Assembly (NCBI RefSeq): GCF_014596935.1
Contig: NZ_JACVXC010000003.1
Span: forward strand, 372,001 to 436,000
Direction of reading: 5' to 3'
Length of the DNA stretch: 64,000 nucleotides
From: Aestuariibaculum suncheonense
GTDB lineage: Bacteria > Bacteroidota > Bacteroidia > Flavobacteriales > Flavobacteriaceae
This document shows positions 1 to 8,138 of this stretch, in pieces. The notes under the pieces are model-generated. The model was not told the DNA's origin. It ran no database searches and saw only the letters and a program-made list of their open reading frames with translations. How positions within the stretch are numbered: position 1 is the stretch's first letter; each line of letters opens with the position of its first letter. Made by a program: the position numbers and the translations under genes.

Positions 1-660
1 TTCCCGACAGTAACCTCACTACAATATGTCATTAACGGAAAAGCCAACGATACCATTTACGATCAGGAGATTATTTGCTACAAAGGTGAAGATCATATTT
101 TTGAAGAAATGGAAGGCCTAAAGTTTAAAATTAATGCCAAGTCATTCTACCAGACCAATTCTGAGCAGGCTTTCGAACTTTATAAAATCACCCGTGATTT
201 TGCAGGATTAACCGGCGACGAACTGGTTTACGATTTATACACTGGAACCGGAACCATTGCGCAATTCGTTTCTAGAAAAGCTAAAAAAGTGATTGGTGTT
301 GAAGCTGTTCCGGACGCTATTTTAGCCGCCAAAGAAAATGCAGAACGCAATAATATTACCAATTGTGAGTTTTTTGTAGGAGATATGAAAAACGTATTCA
401 ATCAACAATTCATCAATACGCATGGTGTTCCGGATATCATCATTACCGATCCGCCTCGTGACGGCATGCATAAAGATGTGGTTCAGCAAATATTGAATAT
501 TGCACCTAAGCGTGTGGTTTATGTAAGTTGTAACAGCGCAACACAGGCCAGAGATTTAGCCTTAATGAACGACATGTATAAAGTGGTTAAAACACAGGCT
601 ATCGACATGTTTCCGCAAACATTTCACGTGGAAAATGTTGTGTTATTGGAAAAGCGTTAA
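1..660 (+). CDS. rlmD: 23S rRNA (uracil-5) methyltransferase RlmD-like, 3' part
   Basis: C-terminal 219 residues of a TrmA/RumA-family class I SAM-dependent RNA methyltransferase; the frame is open from the first base, so the gene begins before the window. Visible motifs are the SAM-binding YDLYTGTGTIAQF, the substrate/catalytic ITDPPRDGMH, and YVSCNSATQARDL, which carries the catalytic nucleophile Cys of this family. Members methylate C5 of a uridine in 23S rRNA (or in tRNA for TrmA). The N-terminal TRAM domain and any Fe-S cysteines lie outside the window, so the exact target (U1939 type) is inferred from the family. It is followed 64 bp downstream by the DUF6452 gene. Confidence 0.88.
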   Translation, partial: FPTVTSLQYVINGKANDTIYDQEIICYKGEDHIFEEMEGLKFKINAKSFYQTNSEQAFELYKITRDFAGLTGDELVYDLYTGTGTIAQFVSRKAKKVIGVEAVPDAILAAKENAERNNITNCEFFVGDMKNVFNQQFINTHGVPDIIITDPPRDGMHKDVVQQILNIAPKRVVYVSCNSATQARDLALMNDMYKVVKTQAIDMFPQTFHVENVVLLEKR

Positions 661-724
661 TTAGTTTTAAATCCCTAAATTGTCAGTCTGAAACCAAATT
701 TCAGAAACCTATTTAAAATTAAGA

Positions 725-1276
725 ATGAAATACTTAAAATTTATTTCTTTAGTCGTTATTGCGCTTGTAATTGGAGTAAATATCAGCTGCGAACGCGATG
801 ATATTTGTCCGGACGGCACACCTACAACACCAAATTTAATTATCGATTTTTACGATGTAAACAATCAGGAAAGTAAGAAGAATGTTTTCGGGCTGGTATA
901 TTATGGCATAGACGACGAAGGTAACCCGGTCCTTCCGGCTATTTCAGTAGGAACAACCAATACCCTATCGCTTCCGCTGAAAACTTACGAAAACACAACG
1001 CAATTTGTTGTTTACAAAGATTTTTCTATCAATAATAATGGAACTCCTGACGATACCTCAGATGATTTCGTTGAAGGAAATCCCGATTTGATAACTATAA
1101 ACTATAGTCGTGAAGAAGTATACGTGTCGCGTGCCTGTGGATACAAAACCATTTTCAAAAACGTAACACTAACTATTGAAGACGATAGCGATAACTGGAT
1201 TAAAGCCAGACAACCCCTAACCGATAACCAATCTGTAGAAGATGAAACAACAACGCATTTCAATTTATATCATTAG
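725..1276 (+). CDS. DUF6452-type putative lipoprotein
   Basis: 183 residues. A short hydrophobic N-terminus ends in VNISC, a plausible lipobox with Cys22 as lipidation site, so the product probably sits in the envelope. The mature part starts with a Cys-rich stretch (CERDDICPDG) followed by beta-rich sequence. I recognise it as the flavobacterial family usually found between rlmD and a DUF6048 gene; no biochemical role is known to me. The downstream DUF6048 gene starts inside this gene's last 35 bases in another frame, so the two are almost certainly co-transcribed and translationally coupled. Confidence 0.8.
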   Translation: MKYLKFISLVVIALVIGVNISCERDDICPDGTPTTPNLIIDFYDVNNQESKKNVFGLVYYGIDDEGNPVLPAISVGTTNTLSLPLKTYENTTQFVVYKDFSINNNGTPDDTSDDFVEGNPDLITINYSREEVYVSRACGYKTIFKNVTLTIEDDSDNWIKARQPLTDNQSVEDETTTHFNLYH

Positions 1277-1970
1277 TAGTCTCGCGTGTATACTGTTGTT
1301 TTGTTCGACTGCGAATGCACAAAACGATAGTATAGTAAGTGTTGCTAACGATTCGGTAAAAATTAAATTAAAATATGGTTTGCGTCTGGGGGGAGAATTA
1401 GGAAAATTGATTCGCTCTTCAATCGACGACGATTATAAAGGATTTGAAGTTATTGCCGATTACCGTATTAAACGTAAGTTATACATTGCAGGAGAACTGG
1501 GTTATGAAGAAAAAAATACCGTCAACGATTATTTAGATGTCAGTACAAGAGGAGGATATATTAAAGGAGGTATTGACTATAACATGTACCAGAACTGGCT
1601 GGACATGGATAATATGATTTACTTCGGATTTCGTGTTGGAGGAAGCTCTTTTAGTCACGATTTAAACAACTACACCATTTACAATACCTCTCAGTATTGG
1701 AATCAGTACGCATCTCAAGATTTAAGAACGTACGATGGCTTAACTGCTTTTTGGAGCGAAATTATTTTAGGAATAAAAGTAGAAGTACTAGCAAACCTGT
1801 ACTTAGGTCTAAATGCACAACTTAAATTCTTAGTTACAGAATCCAATCCCGGAAATTTCGAAAATATTTACATTCCCGGATTCCATAAAACGTATGACAG
1901 TAGCGGCATTGGCGTTGGGTACAGCTACACCCTCTCTTATCGTATTCCGCTGTATAAAAAAGAGAAATAA
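1242..1970 (+). CDS. DUF6048-type outer-membrane beta-barrel-like protein
   Basis: 242 residues with a signal peptide (hydrophobic residues 8-24, cleavage near TANA-Q). The rest is alternating aromatic/polar beta-strand sequence ending in YSYTLSYRIPLYKKEK, as in small outer-membrane barrels. The start overlaps the DUF6452 gene by 35 bp. The pair is conserved in Flavobacteriia next to rlmD (known to me as a family context), which suggests one envelope function. No enzymatic motif is seen. A GC-rich hairpin lies 25 bp after the stop. Confidence 0.78.
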   Translation: MKQQRISIYIISSLACILLFCSTANAQNDSIVSVANDSVKIKLKYGLRLGGELGKLIRSSIDDDYKGFEVIADYRIKRKLYIAGELGYEEKNTVNDYLDVSTRGGYIKGGIDYNMYQNWLDMDNMIYFGFRVGGSSFSHDLNNYTIYNTSQYWNQYASQDLRTYDGLTAFWSEIILGIKVEVLANLYLGLNAQLKFLVTESNPGNFENIYIPGFHKTYDSSGIGVGYSYTLSYRIPLYKKEK

Positions 1971-1995
1971 CACTTGTTTTACAAGGCGTAGTATA

Positions 1996-2028
1996 ACCCC
2001 CTTACGATTTATAAAAACTTAAGGGGGT
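1996..2028. terminator. Hairpin after DUF6048 gene (weak terminator candidate)
   Basis: Perfect 9-bp inverted repeat ACCCCCTTA / TAAGGGGGT with a 15-base loop, 25 bp past the stop codon. No T-tract follows, so intrinsic termination is uncertain; it may instead stabilise a 3' end. Confidence 0.4.
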
Positions 2029-2378
2029 GCTTAATACACTAATTTTAAAACTTTATCCCAAAAGCCATCTCGGCATGAAACAATAGCTAACAAAAAGCCC
2101 TCTACTAAGAACATAACCACCTCAAATGTCAGTAAAATAATTAACCTACATATTTGTTTTGGAATGAGTCAAAGGTATGGTTCACCCGTGTTAAAGGCAT
2201 AGATATAGTATGGGTATAGCATGGATAAACTATATATGCCGCCATTAATAAATCAAAAACTGGGGTTAAAACAAATATTTCGTTCACCTTCCGGCCTTAG
2301 AATACAACCCCTTAAAAAACCGAAACCCCAATAAAATCATCATCACAAATAATTTAAACCCCTCTTTTAAAAATTATA

Positions 2379-2386
2379 TATCTTTG
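2379..2386 (+). promoter_or_regulatory. Promoter -7 box for aguB-aguA
   Basis: TATCTTTG fits the bacteroidotal -7 consensus TAnnTTTG and lies 20 bp before the aguB start codon. No clear TTG is seen at -33. Confidence 0.55.
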
Positions 2387-2406
2387 TTTAAAATTATTAG
2401 TTTAAA

Positions 2407-3294
2407 ATGCCTAAAAACACTTACAAGATTGCGGTTGTTCAGTTAAACCTGAATAACACACCTGAAAACAATTTAAAAAAATGTATTCAGTGGGTAAAAG
2501 ATGCAGCAAAACAAGGTGCTGAAGTTATCTCTTTACCTGAACTTTATAGTAGCCACTACTTTTGCCAGAGTGAAGACGTATCTAATTTTGAATTAGCTGA
2601 ACCCTTATACAGTACATCTTTTAATGCATTCAGCGCTTTAGCGAAAGAACTTGGCGTAGTTATTATTGTGCCATTTTTCGAAAAAAGAATGGCAGGTGTT
2701 TATCACAATAGTGCTTATATTATTGATACCGATGGTTCTGAAGCAGGTTTATACCGTAAAATGCACATCCCAGACGATCCGCATTTTTATGAAAAATTCT
2801 ATTTCACACCTGGTGATATTGGATTCAAGTCCTTCCCTACTAAAAAAGGAAACATTGGTACATTAATTTGTTGGGATCAATGGTATCCTGAAGCAGCGCG
2901 TTTAACCGCATTGCAAGGTGCTGAAGTGCTATTCTACCCAACAGCAATTGGCTGGCATCCACAGGAAAAAGCCGAGTTTGGAGAAAACCAACAAGGGGCC
3001 TGGATGAATGTTATGCGTGGGCATGCCGTAGCAAACGGGGTTTATGTTGCTGCTGCAAATCGTATAGGTTTAGAGCAATATTTACCAGACACTAACGGAA
3101 TTGAATTCTGGGGATCATCATTTATTGCCGGACCTCAAGGAGAGATTTTAGCACAGGCTTCAGTAGATCAAGAAGAAATTTTAATGGCTGAAGTAGATTT
3201 AAGCCTACAGGAAAACGTACGTCAAAACTGGCCTTTCCTTAGAGACCGTCGTATTGACAAATACGGAGATATTACTAAAAGAGTCATCGATTAA
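2407..3294 (+). CDS. aguB: N-carbamoylputrescine amidohydrolase
   Basis: 295 residues, full length for the nitrilase/CN-hydrolase family. The catalytic triad is visible as Glu45 (PELY), Lys118 (YRKMHIPD) and Cys155 (ICWDQWYPE). The enzyme splits N-carbamoylputrescine to putrescine, CO2 and ammonia in the cytoplasm. The partner aguA overlaps its stop codon (TAATG), so the two form an operon that makes putrescine from agmatine, a route typical of plants and many Bacteroidota. No arginine decarboxylase is present in the window to supply agmatine. Substrate assignment rests on family resemblance plus the aguA partner and is strong. Confidence 0.93.
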   Translation: MPKNTYKIAVVQLNLNNTPENNLKKCIQWVKDAAKQGAEVISLPELYSSHYFCQSEDVSNFELAEPLYSTSFNAFSALAKELGVVIIVPFFEKRMAGVYHNSAYIIDTDGSEAGLYRKMHIPDDPHFYEKFYFTPGDIGFKSFPTKKGNIGTLICWDQWYPEAARLTALQGAEVLFYPTAIGWHPQEKAEFGENQQGAWMNVMRGHAVANGVYVAAANRIGLEQYLPDTNGIEFWGSSFIAGPQGEILAQASVDQEEILMAEVDLSLQENVRQNWPFLRDRRIDKYGDITKRVID

Positions 3295-4334
3295 TGCATA
3301 CAGAACAATGGATTTTCCCTGCTGAATGGGAACAACAACAAGCTGTTTTATTATGTTTTCCTCATAACGGAAACGATTGGCCGGGGAAATACGAAGCCAT
3401 TCAATGGGCGTTTGTTGAGTTTATAAAAAAAGTAGCTTCTGTTGAAGGTGTTATCGTAGTTGTAGCTTCCGATAAACTAAAGGAAAAAGTTACTACTATG
3501 CTTGAATTTGCACATGTAAATATGGCTCATGTATCGTTTATCGTGCATAAAACCAATCGCAGCTGGATGCGTGATTCAGGACCAATTATTGTAAAAAAAG
3601 GTGCTGAACGTCTAGCTTTAAATTTCAACTTTAACGGCTGGGCAAAGTATTCTAATTTTAAGTTAGATAAGCACGTTCCTAAAAAAGTAGCTGAGTTTTT
3701 AAATATACCCCTTAAACAAGTTACCTTTAAAGGTAAACCTGTTATTGTTGAAGGAGGTGCTATAGATGTAAATGGAAAAGGAACACTTTTAACCACTGAA
3801 GAATGCTTGCTACACCCAAGTATTCAGGTTAGAAATGAAGGTTTCACGAAGCAAGATTACGAATGTATTTTCAAAGAATATTTAGGAGTTAACAACGTGA
3901 TTTGGTTAGGTGATGGTGTTGAAGGTGATGACACTCACGGTCATGTTGATGATTTAGCACGTTTTGTAAATGCGAACACTATTATAACCGTAGTCGAAGA
4001 TAATCCGGAAGATGCTAATTATAAGCCGCTTCAGGACAATTTAAAACGTCTTCAGAAATCGAAATTAGAAAATGGTAAAACACCAAATATTCTTACCTTA
4101 CCAATGCCTAAACGTTTAGATTTCGATGATATTCGTTTACCAGCAAGTTATGCCAACTTCTTAATAATTAACAAAGCGGTTTTAGTGCCAACGTTTAATG
4201 ATTCTAAAGACCGCATAGCCTTAAATATTATCGCCGATTGTTTCCCGGATAGAGAAATTATTGGAATCTCGGCAACCGATTTTATCTGGGGCTTTGGTAC
4301 ACTCCACTGCTTAAGTCAGCAAATTCCTGAATAA
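3294..4334 (+). CDS. aguA: Agmatine deiminase
   Basis: 346 residues, peptidylarginine-deiminase-like (PAD_porph) family. Agmatine deiminase converts agmatine to N-carbamoylputrescine and ammonia. Visible hallmarks are NRSWMRDSGP (substrate-binding Asp), the active-site segments FNGWAKY and DGVEGDDTHGHVDD, and the catalytic Cys339 in GTLHCLSQQ near the C-terminus. The ATG overlaps the aguB stop by one base, indicating translational coupling. A strong bidirectional terminator follows 17 bp after the stop and separates it from the convergent rlmL-like gene. Confidence 0.93.
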   Translation: MHTEQWIFPAEWEQQQAVLLCFPHNGNDWPGKYEAIQWAFVEFIKKVASVEGVIVVVASDKLKEKVTTMLEFAHVNMAHVSFIVHKTNRSWMRDSGPIIVKKGAERLALNFNFNGWAKYSNFKLDKHVPKKVAEFLNIPLKQVTFKGKPVIVEGGAIDVNGKGTLLTTEECLLHPSIQVRNEGFTKQDYECIFKEYLGVNNVIWLGDGVEGDDTHGHVDDLARFVNANTIITVVEDNPEDANYKPLQDNLKRLQKSKLENGKTPNILTLPMPKRLDFDDIRLPASYANFLIINKAVLVPTFNDSKDRIALNIIADCFPDREIIGISATDFIWGFGTLHCLSQQIPE

Positions 4335-4351
4335 TTTCAATAGAAAAAAGC

Positions 4352-4383
4352 AAAAAGCCAGTTTAATAAATAACTGGCTTTTT
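4352..4383. terminator. Bidirectional terminator between aguA and rlmL-like gene
   Basis: Stem AAAAAGCCAGTT / AACTGGCTTTTT, 8-base loop, T-runs on both strands, placed between two convergent genes. Confidence 0.85.
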
Positions 4384-4411
4384 TTTATAGAATTAAGTAG
4401 GTAACAATTTT

Positions 4412-5569
4412 TTACTTCATATACTTTCCTTTTTTACTACCGGCATAAATTTCATATTTCACTAAGCGCGAATCCAGTTTCGCATTAAATAATTGAATTT
4501 TACGAGACGGACGTAAACCAACGTGCTTTAAAGCTTCCATATTACTGGTAATAAACCACGAGTCGGTGTTTGGGTAGTTCTGTTTAAGGGTGTCTCCTAT
4601 ACTTTTATAAAATTCCTGTAAATCAATATTTAAACGCTCTCCGTATGGTGGGTTAAAAACCATATGCAATTTGTTCTCTCCTCCTTTTTGCGTTTTAAAG
4701 AAATCTTCATGTTTTACCGTAATAAAATCTTCAAGCTGCGCATTTTTTACATTTTCCTGAGCTTTTTTAACTGCACTCGGCGCCTTGTCATAACCAATGA
4801 TATTGTAATGAAAATCTCGAGTTTTGTTTAATAAAGACGCTTCAATTTTTTCAAATAAATCAACATCCCAGTCTTCCCAACGTTCAAAAGCAAATTCTTT
4901 ACGCATTAAGTTTGGCGGAATATTACAGGCAATCATCGCCGCTTCAATAAGCATAGTACCACTACCACACATCGGATCCATAAAATCCGATTGACCATCC
5001 CAACCAGACATCATAATCAGTCCTGCTGCTAGAACCTCATTAATTGGAGCGATATTAGTCGCTAATTTATAACCGCGTTTATGTAAAGAATCGCCTGAAG
5101 AATCTAACGAAATGGTACACTGATTTCTATCAATTCGAACATTCACTTTTAAATCGGGGAATTTTAAATCCACATTCGGACGTTGTCCCGTAGTATCTCT
5201 GAATTTATCTACAATAGCATCCTTTGATTTTTGAGCAATGAATAACGAGTGTGTAAACAAATCGGAATGTATAGTGGCATCAATGGCCAGTGTTCCTGTC
5301 GGTTTTAGGTAATCGCTCCAGTTCATAGCATACATTTTATTGTATAACTCCTGCTCGCTGTTTACCGTAAAACTTTTAATGGGTTTTAAAATTTTAATAG
5401 CTGTACGTAACCCTAGATTTGCCTTATACATAAAGCCTTTATCGCCTAAAAACGAGACACTTCGCACACCCTTTTTTACATGTTGTGCACCTAGCTGCGT
5501 TAATTCCTTTTCTAACAAATCCTCAAAACCAAACAAGGTTTTGGCTACCATTTCAAAATTTTCTCCCAT
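4412..5569 (-). CDS. THUMP-domain class I RNA methyltransferase (RlmL-like)
   Basis: 385 residues. The N-terminal 60 or so residues resemble a ferredoxin-like region, then comes a THUMP domain (about 65-160), then a Rossmann methyltransferase domain with motif I MDPMCGSGTMLIEA near residue 198 and motif IV NPPY at 306-309. NPPY-type enzymes methylate exocyclic amines, here probably N2 of guanosine in 23S rRNA (G2445 in RlmL N-terminal halves) or tRNA. It corresponds to only the first half of E. coli RlmL; the RlmK half is absent, as is usual in Bacteroidota. Such genes are often mis-annotated as DNA adenine methylases. Confidence 0.85.
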   Translation of the reverse strand: MGENFEMVAKTLFGFEDLLEKELTQLGAQHVKKGVRSVSFLGDKGFMYKANLGLRTAIKILKPIKSFTVNSEQELYNKMYAMNWSDYLKPTGTLAIDATIHSDLFTHSLFIAQKSKDAIVDKFRDTTGQRPNVDLKFPDLKVNVRIDRNQCTISLDSSGDSLHKRGYKLATNIAPINEVLAAGLIMMSGWDGQSDFMDPMCGSGTMLIEAAMIACNIPPNLMRKEFAFERWEDWDVDLFEKIEASLLNKTRDFHYNIIGYDKAPSAVKKAQENVKNAQLEDFITVKHEDFFKTQKGGENKLHMVFNPPYGERLNIDLQEFYKSIGDTLKQNYPNTDSWFITSNMEALKHVGLRPSRKIQLFNAKLDSRLVKYEIYAGSKKGKYMK

Positions 5570-5610
5570 TTTTTTATCAGACTTACTGTGTATTCTTCTT
5601 TAATAGAATG

Positions 5611-5618
5611 CAAAAATA
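5611..5618 (-). promoter_or_regulatory. Promoter -7 box for rlmL-like gene
   Basis: Read on the minus strand the sequence is TATTTTTG, matching TAnnTTTG, 42 bp before the start codon. It is back to back with the plus-strand box at 5622-5629. Confidence 0.5.
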
Positions 5619-5621
5619 GCG

Positions 5622-5629
5622 TAATTTTG
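5622..5629 (+). promoter_or_regulatory. Promoter -7 box for methyltransferase-ZIP genes
   Basis: TAATTTTG matches TAnnTTTG. Transcription would begin near 5635 and give a leader of roughly 130 bases that contains the structured element at 5655-5757. Confidence 0.5.
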
Positions 5630-5654
5630 CGTGAATTTAATGATAATATATATT

Positions 5655-5757
5655 TAGGTTAAGGATTGAAGTGACATCCTTTTTAATAAGTGACCGCAAG
5701 TGAACGAATTAAAAAGATATAACGGAAAGCCTGACCCGAAATTATTCGGGGAACCTA
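5655..5757 (+). repeat. Structured leader / dispersed-repeat element A
   Basis: A foldable element ends 10 bp before the next start codon. The outer stem is TAGGTT (5655-5660) with AACCTA (5752-5757). Inside are hairpins AAGGAT/ATCCTT (5661-5681), TTTAAT/ATTAAA (5682-5713) and CCCGAA/TTCGGG (5735-5750, 4-base loop). AAGTGA occurs three times (5669, 5688, 5699). Two conserved blocks, TTAAGGATTGAAG and AAAGCCTGACCCGAA, reappear in element B at 62181-62251. I cannot match it to a riboswitch class; it may be a mobile repeat or a structured RNA. Confidence 0.55.
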
Positions 5758-5767
5758 CAACACATCT

Positions 5768-6499
5768 ATGAATAAAGACGCAACAAAATGGTTTTCTTCT
5801 TGGTTTGACACACCATTTTACCATATTTTATATAAAGACCGTAACGATAGCGAAGCCCAGCATTTTATGGACACGCTTACCGAATATTTAAACCTTCCGG
5901 AAAACGGCACAATTTTAGACTTAGCCTGCGGACGTGGACGTCACGCGGTGTATTTAAACTCCTTAGGGTACGATGTTACCGGAGCCGATTTAAGCGAAAA
6001 TAGCATTGCCTTTGCCAAGCAGTTTGAAAATGAAAGTCTTCATTTTGCCGTACATGACATGTGTAAGCCTTTCGATAAAAAATTCGATGCCGTATTTAAC
6101 CTGTTTACCAGTTTTGGGTATTTCGATAAAGATGAAGACAATCTAAACACCATTAAAGCGATTAAAGCCGACTTAAACGACTTTGGCTTTGGGGTGATTG
6201 ACTTTATGAATAGTGAATTCATTATTGACAATTTAGTTCCTGAAGAAACAAAAACTATTGAAGGGATTACATTTAACCTAAAACGTTATGTTGAAGATGG
6301 CCATATTGTAAAAGACATTAGTTTTTCTGTTGATGGGCAAGATTACGATTTTCAGGAACGTGTAAAAGCTTTTAAACTTGCCGACTTTGAAGCTCTTTTC
6401 GAAGAAGCCGATGTGTTTTTACTGGATGTTTTTGGCGATTATAAATTGCGTAAATTTAGTCCCAAAATGTCTGAACGTTTAATCATGATCTTTAAATAA
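5768..6499 (+). CDS. Class I SAM-dependent methyltransferase
   Basis: 243 residues of a small Methyltransf_11/25-type enzyme. Motif I ILDLACGRGRHAVYL near residues 49-63 and the acidic VTGADLSE define the SAM site; the FNLFTSFGYFD segment is the usual post-motif IV region. The substrate cannot be told from sequence; relatives act on small molecules. It is transcribed toward the ZIP transporter gene, 25 bp away, probably as one unit. An unusual structured element fills its leader. Confidence 0.85.
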   Translation: MNKDATKWFSSWFDTPFYHILYKDRNDSEAQHFMDTLTEYLNLPENGTILDLACGRGRHAVYLNSLGYDVTGADLSENSIAFAKQFENESLHFAVHDMCKPFDKKFDAVFNLFTSFGYFDKDEDNLNTIKAIKADLNDFGFGVIDFMNSEFIIDNLVPEETKTIEGITFNLKRYVEDGHIVKDISFSVDGQDYDFQERVKAFKLADFEALFEEADVFLLDVFGDYKLRKFSPKMSERLIMIFK

Positions 6500-6524
6500 T
6501 AAACGCTACTGCGTTAATACATAA

Positions 6525-7199
6525 ATGAATAAATTTTTATTTCCTTTTTTAGCGGTTATCATTGGTTTTGTTTTAGCTCAAATAACCAGCAAGCAAAAAT
6601 CGTTTAACACAAAGTTACTACTTTCTTTTAGCGGTGCCTTTTTACTAGCCCTTACCCTATTTGAATTACTACCTGAAGTGTACCATCATTTAGATTCTAA
6701 GCTGGCTGGCGTGTATATTGTGTCAGGTATTTTACTGCAATTAGTTTTAGAGTTATTCTCAAAAGGGGCCGAACATGGCCATGTGCATATTCATAAAGAG
6801 GACACCTCATTTCCGTGGTCGTTGTTCATCAGTTTGTGTTTACATAGCTTTTTAGAAGGTTTTGCCATTCACGATCATAACGATATGGTTTACGGTATTT
6901 TGATTCATAAAATTCCCGTAGCAGCAATCATCACCATGTTTTTATTACAATCGGAGTACAAAAAAACGCAGATTGCAGGGTTTTTATTAGTATTTGCTTT
7001 AATGACCCCGCTGGGTACTTTAATTTCAACAACATCGGAAACTGCAGCGCATTATTCTCAAGTATTTAATGCTATAGTTATTGGAGTATTTTTCCATATT
7101 TCAACCACAATTTTATTTGAAAGTTCAGACGGACATAAATTCAATTTATCAAAATTCATCTCCATTATACTAGGGGTTGGTGTGGCCTATTTAATCTAA
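6525..7199 (+). CDS. ZIP-family divalent metal transporter
   Basis: 224 residues with about seven or eight hydrophobic helices. The ZIP signature is visible: HSFLEGFAIH (metal-site helix 4) and HKIPVAA (helix 5), with a histidine-rich cytoplasmic loop HGHVHIHKED between helices 3 and 4, as expected for zinc or other divalent cation uptake across the inner membrane. Metal specificity is inferred from the family. It lies between a methyltransferase gene and a DUF4268 gene (18 bp gap) on the same strand, probably one transcript. Confidence 0.88.
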   Translation: MNKFLFPFLAVIIGFVLAQITSKQKSFNTKLLLSFSGAFLLALTLFELLPEVYHHLDSKLAGVYIVSGILLQLVLELFSKGAEHGHVHIHKEDTSFPWSLFISLCLHSFLEGFAIHDHNDMVYGILIHKIPVAAIITMFLLQSEYKKTQIAGFLLVFALMTPLGTLISTTSETAAHYSQVFNAIVIGVFFHISTTILFESSDGHKFNLSKFISIILGVGVAYLI

Positions 7200-7217
7200 A
7201 AAAAACAGAAATTTAAC

Positions 7218-7646
7218 GTGTTTAGTAAAGAAGAATCGCGACAACTAAAACAAGAATTTTGGACCAGTTTCGGAAAATCGTTTCCTAGGAAATGGATTCT
7301 ATACCATACCAAATTAAAAGGTTTTAGCTTTAAATTTTACTTCGACAATAAAAAAGCTTTAGTAGCCCTTGATTTAGAAGACGATTTAGAACACCGTATT
7401 AAATACTGGGAAAAACTAGAAGCCTTAAAAGCGATTTTGCTTGACGACTATTTACCCGATGCTATTTATGATGAGGAATACTTTTTAGACAATGAAAAGG
7501 AAATTTCAAGAATTTACGTGCCGTTGGAACAAAAAGTGTCTATTCATAACAAAAACACCTGGCGTGAAGTCATGGAATTCTTCAATGAAAAAATGACCTT
7601 ATTTGAAGCCTTTTTTGAAGAATATAAAGATGTAATTGAAGGTTAA
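7218..7646 (+). CDS. DUF4268 domain protein
   Basis: 142 residues, matching by eye the flavobacterial DUF4268 family: charged and aromatic-rich, no signal peptide and no membrane helix, so probably cytoplasmic. The first codon is GTG (FSKEESRQLKQEFW follows), and no ATG fits the family start. The end overlaps the convergent acetyltransferase gene by 4 bp. DUF4268 is sometimes fused to nuclease-like modules in larger proteins (family knowledge), but this stand-alone form carries no catalytic motif I can identify. Confidence 0.8.
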   Translation: MFSKEESRQLKQEFWTSFGKSFPRKWILYHTKLKGFSFKFYFDNKKALVALDLEDDLEHRIKYWEKLEALKAILLDDYLPDAIYDEEYFLDNEKEISRIYVPLEQKVSIHNKNTWREVMEFFNEKMTLFEAFFEEYKDVIEG

Positions 7647-8137
7647 TCCACAACCTTTCTCATTTCATAATCGTCCATAATAAAACCATTACCAATATCG
7701 GCTACAATCGGTCCTGAATTTATAAAACCTAATTTTTCGTAGGCTGTAATAGCAATATGATTATTGATATTAACCGTTAATCGTATGCATTTCAAACCAT
7801 AAGTTTTGGCCTGCTCTTCTACAAATTGCATAGCTATTTTAGCAATGCCTTTACCGCGACAATCTTTAAGCACATAAATTTTACTTAAAAACAAGCATTC
7901 AGTTTCCGGTTTAATTGCAATATACCCAACTGGATTCTGATTATAAAACAAGTTGAAATACGTCATGCCTTCGGCAACCTGTTGTTGCATGGCTTTTGCC
8001 GACTGAAACTTTTCCAGCATATAATCAATTTGCGGTTTCCCAACCAAAGGAATATAATGTTCTCGCCAAATAGTATCGGCTAAAGTTTCTGTCATTAGAA
8101 AATCCTGCTCTGCAATCGCTTCAATAATTTCTATCAT
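7643..8137 (-). CDS. GNAT family N-acetyltransferase
   Basis: 164 residues with the GNAT fold. The acetyl-CoA pyrophosphate loop is KDCRGKGIAKIAM (R/Q-x-x-G-x-G/A), preceded by the beta4 strand LFLSKIYVL and followed by a C-terminal LTVNINNHIAITAYEKLGF, the usual hydrophobic end motif. The acceptor is unknown. The stop codon overlaps the end of the opposite-strand DUF4268 gene, and the upstream PAQR gene ends 1 bp before its start, so it is the last gene of a minus-strand operon. Confidence 0.88.
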   Translation of the reverse strand: MIEIIEAIAEQDFLMTETLADTIWREHYIPLVGKPQIDYMLEKFQSAKAMQQQVAEGMTYFNLFYNQNPVGYIAIKPETECLFLSKIYVLKDCRGKGIAKIAMQFVEEQAKTYGLKCIRLTVNINNHIAITAYEKLGFINSGPIVADIGNGFIMDDYEMRKVVD

Positions 8138-8138
8138 T

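Larger units (their letters stand above)
1971..2406. other. 436-bp intergenic region with hairpins
   Basis: No coding frame of convincing quality and no tRNA-like fold is seen. It holds the 1996-2028 hairpin, a second imperfect hairpin at 2196-2240 (arms GGCATA+TATAGT and ACTATA+TATGCC enclosing TATGG-type repeats) and, at its right end, a promoter -7 box for aguB. The middle part (about 2040-2190) shows nothing I can name. Confidence 0.5.

Noticed and set aside
4412-5569. Interpretation as a DNA adenine methylase of a restriction system
   Set aside because: The THUMP domain and RlmL-like layout indicate RNA methylation; no restriction or specificity gene is adjacent.
5655-5757. SAM-type or cobalamin riboswitch before the methyltransferase gene
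   Set aside because: The conserved cores of these classes are not present; kept only as an unnamed structured element.
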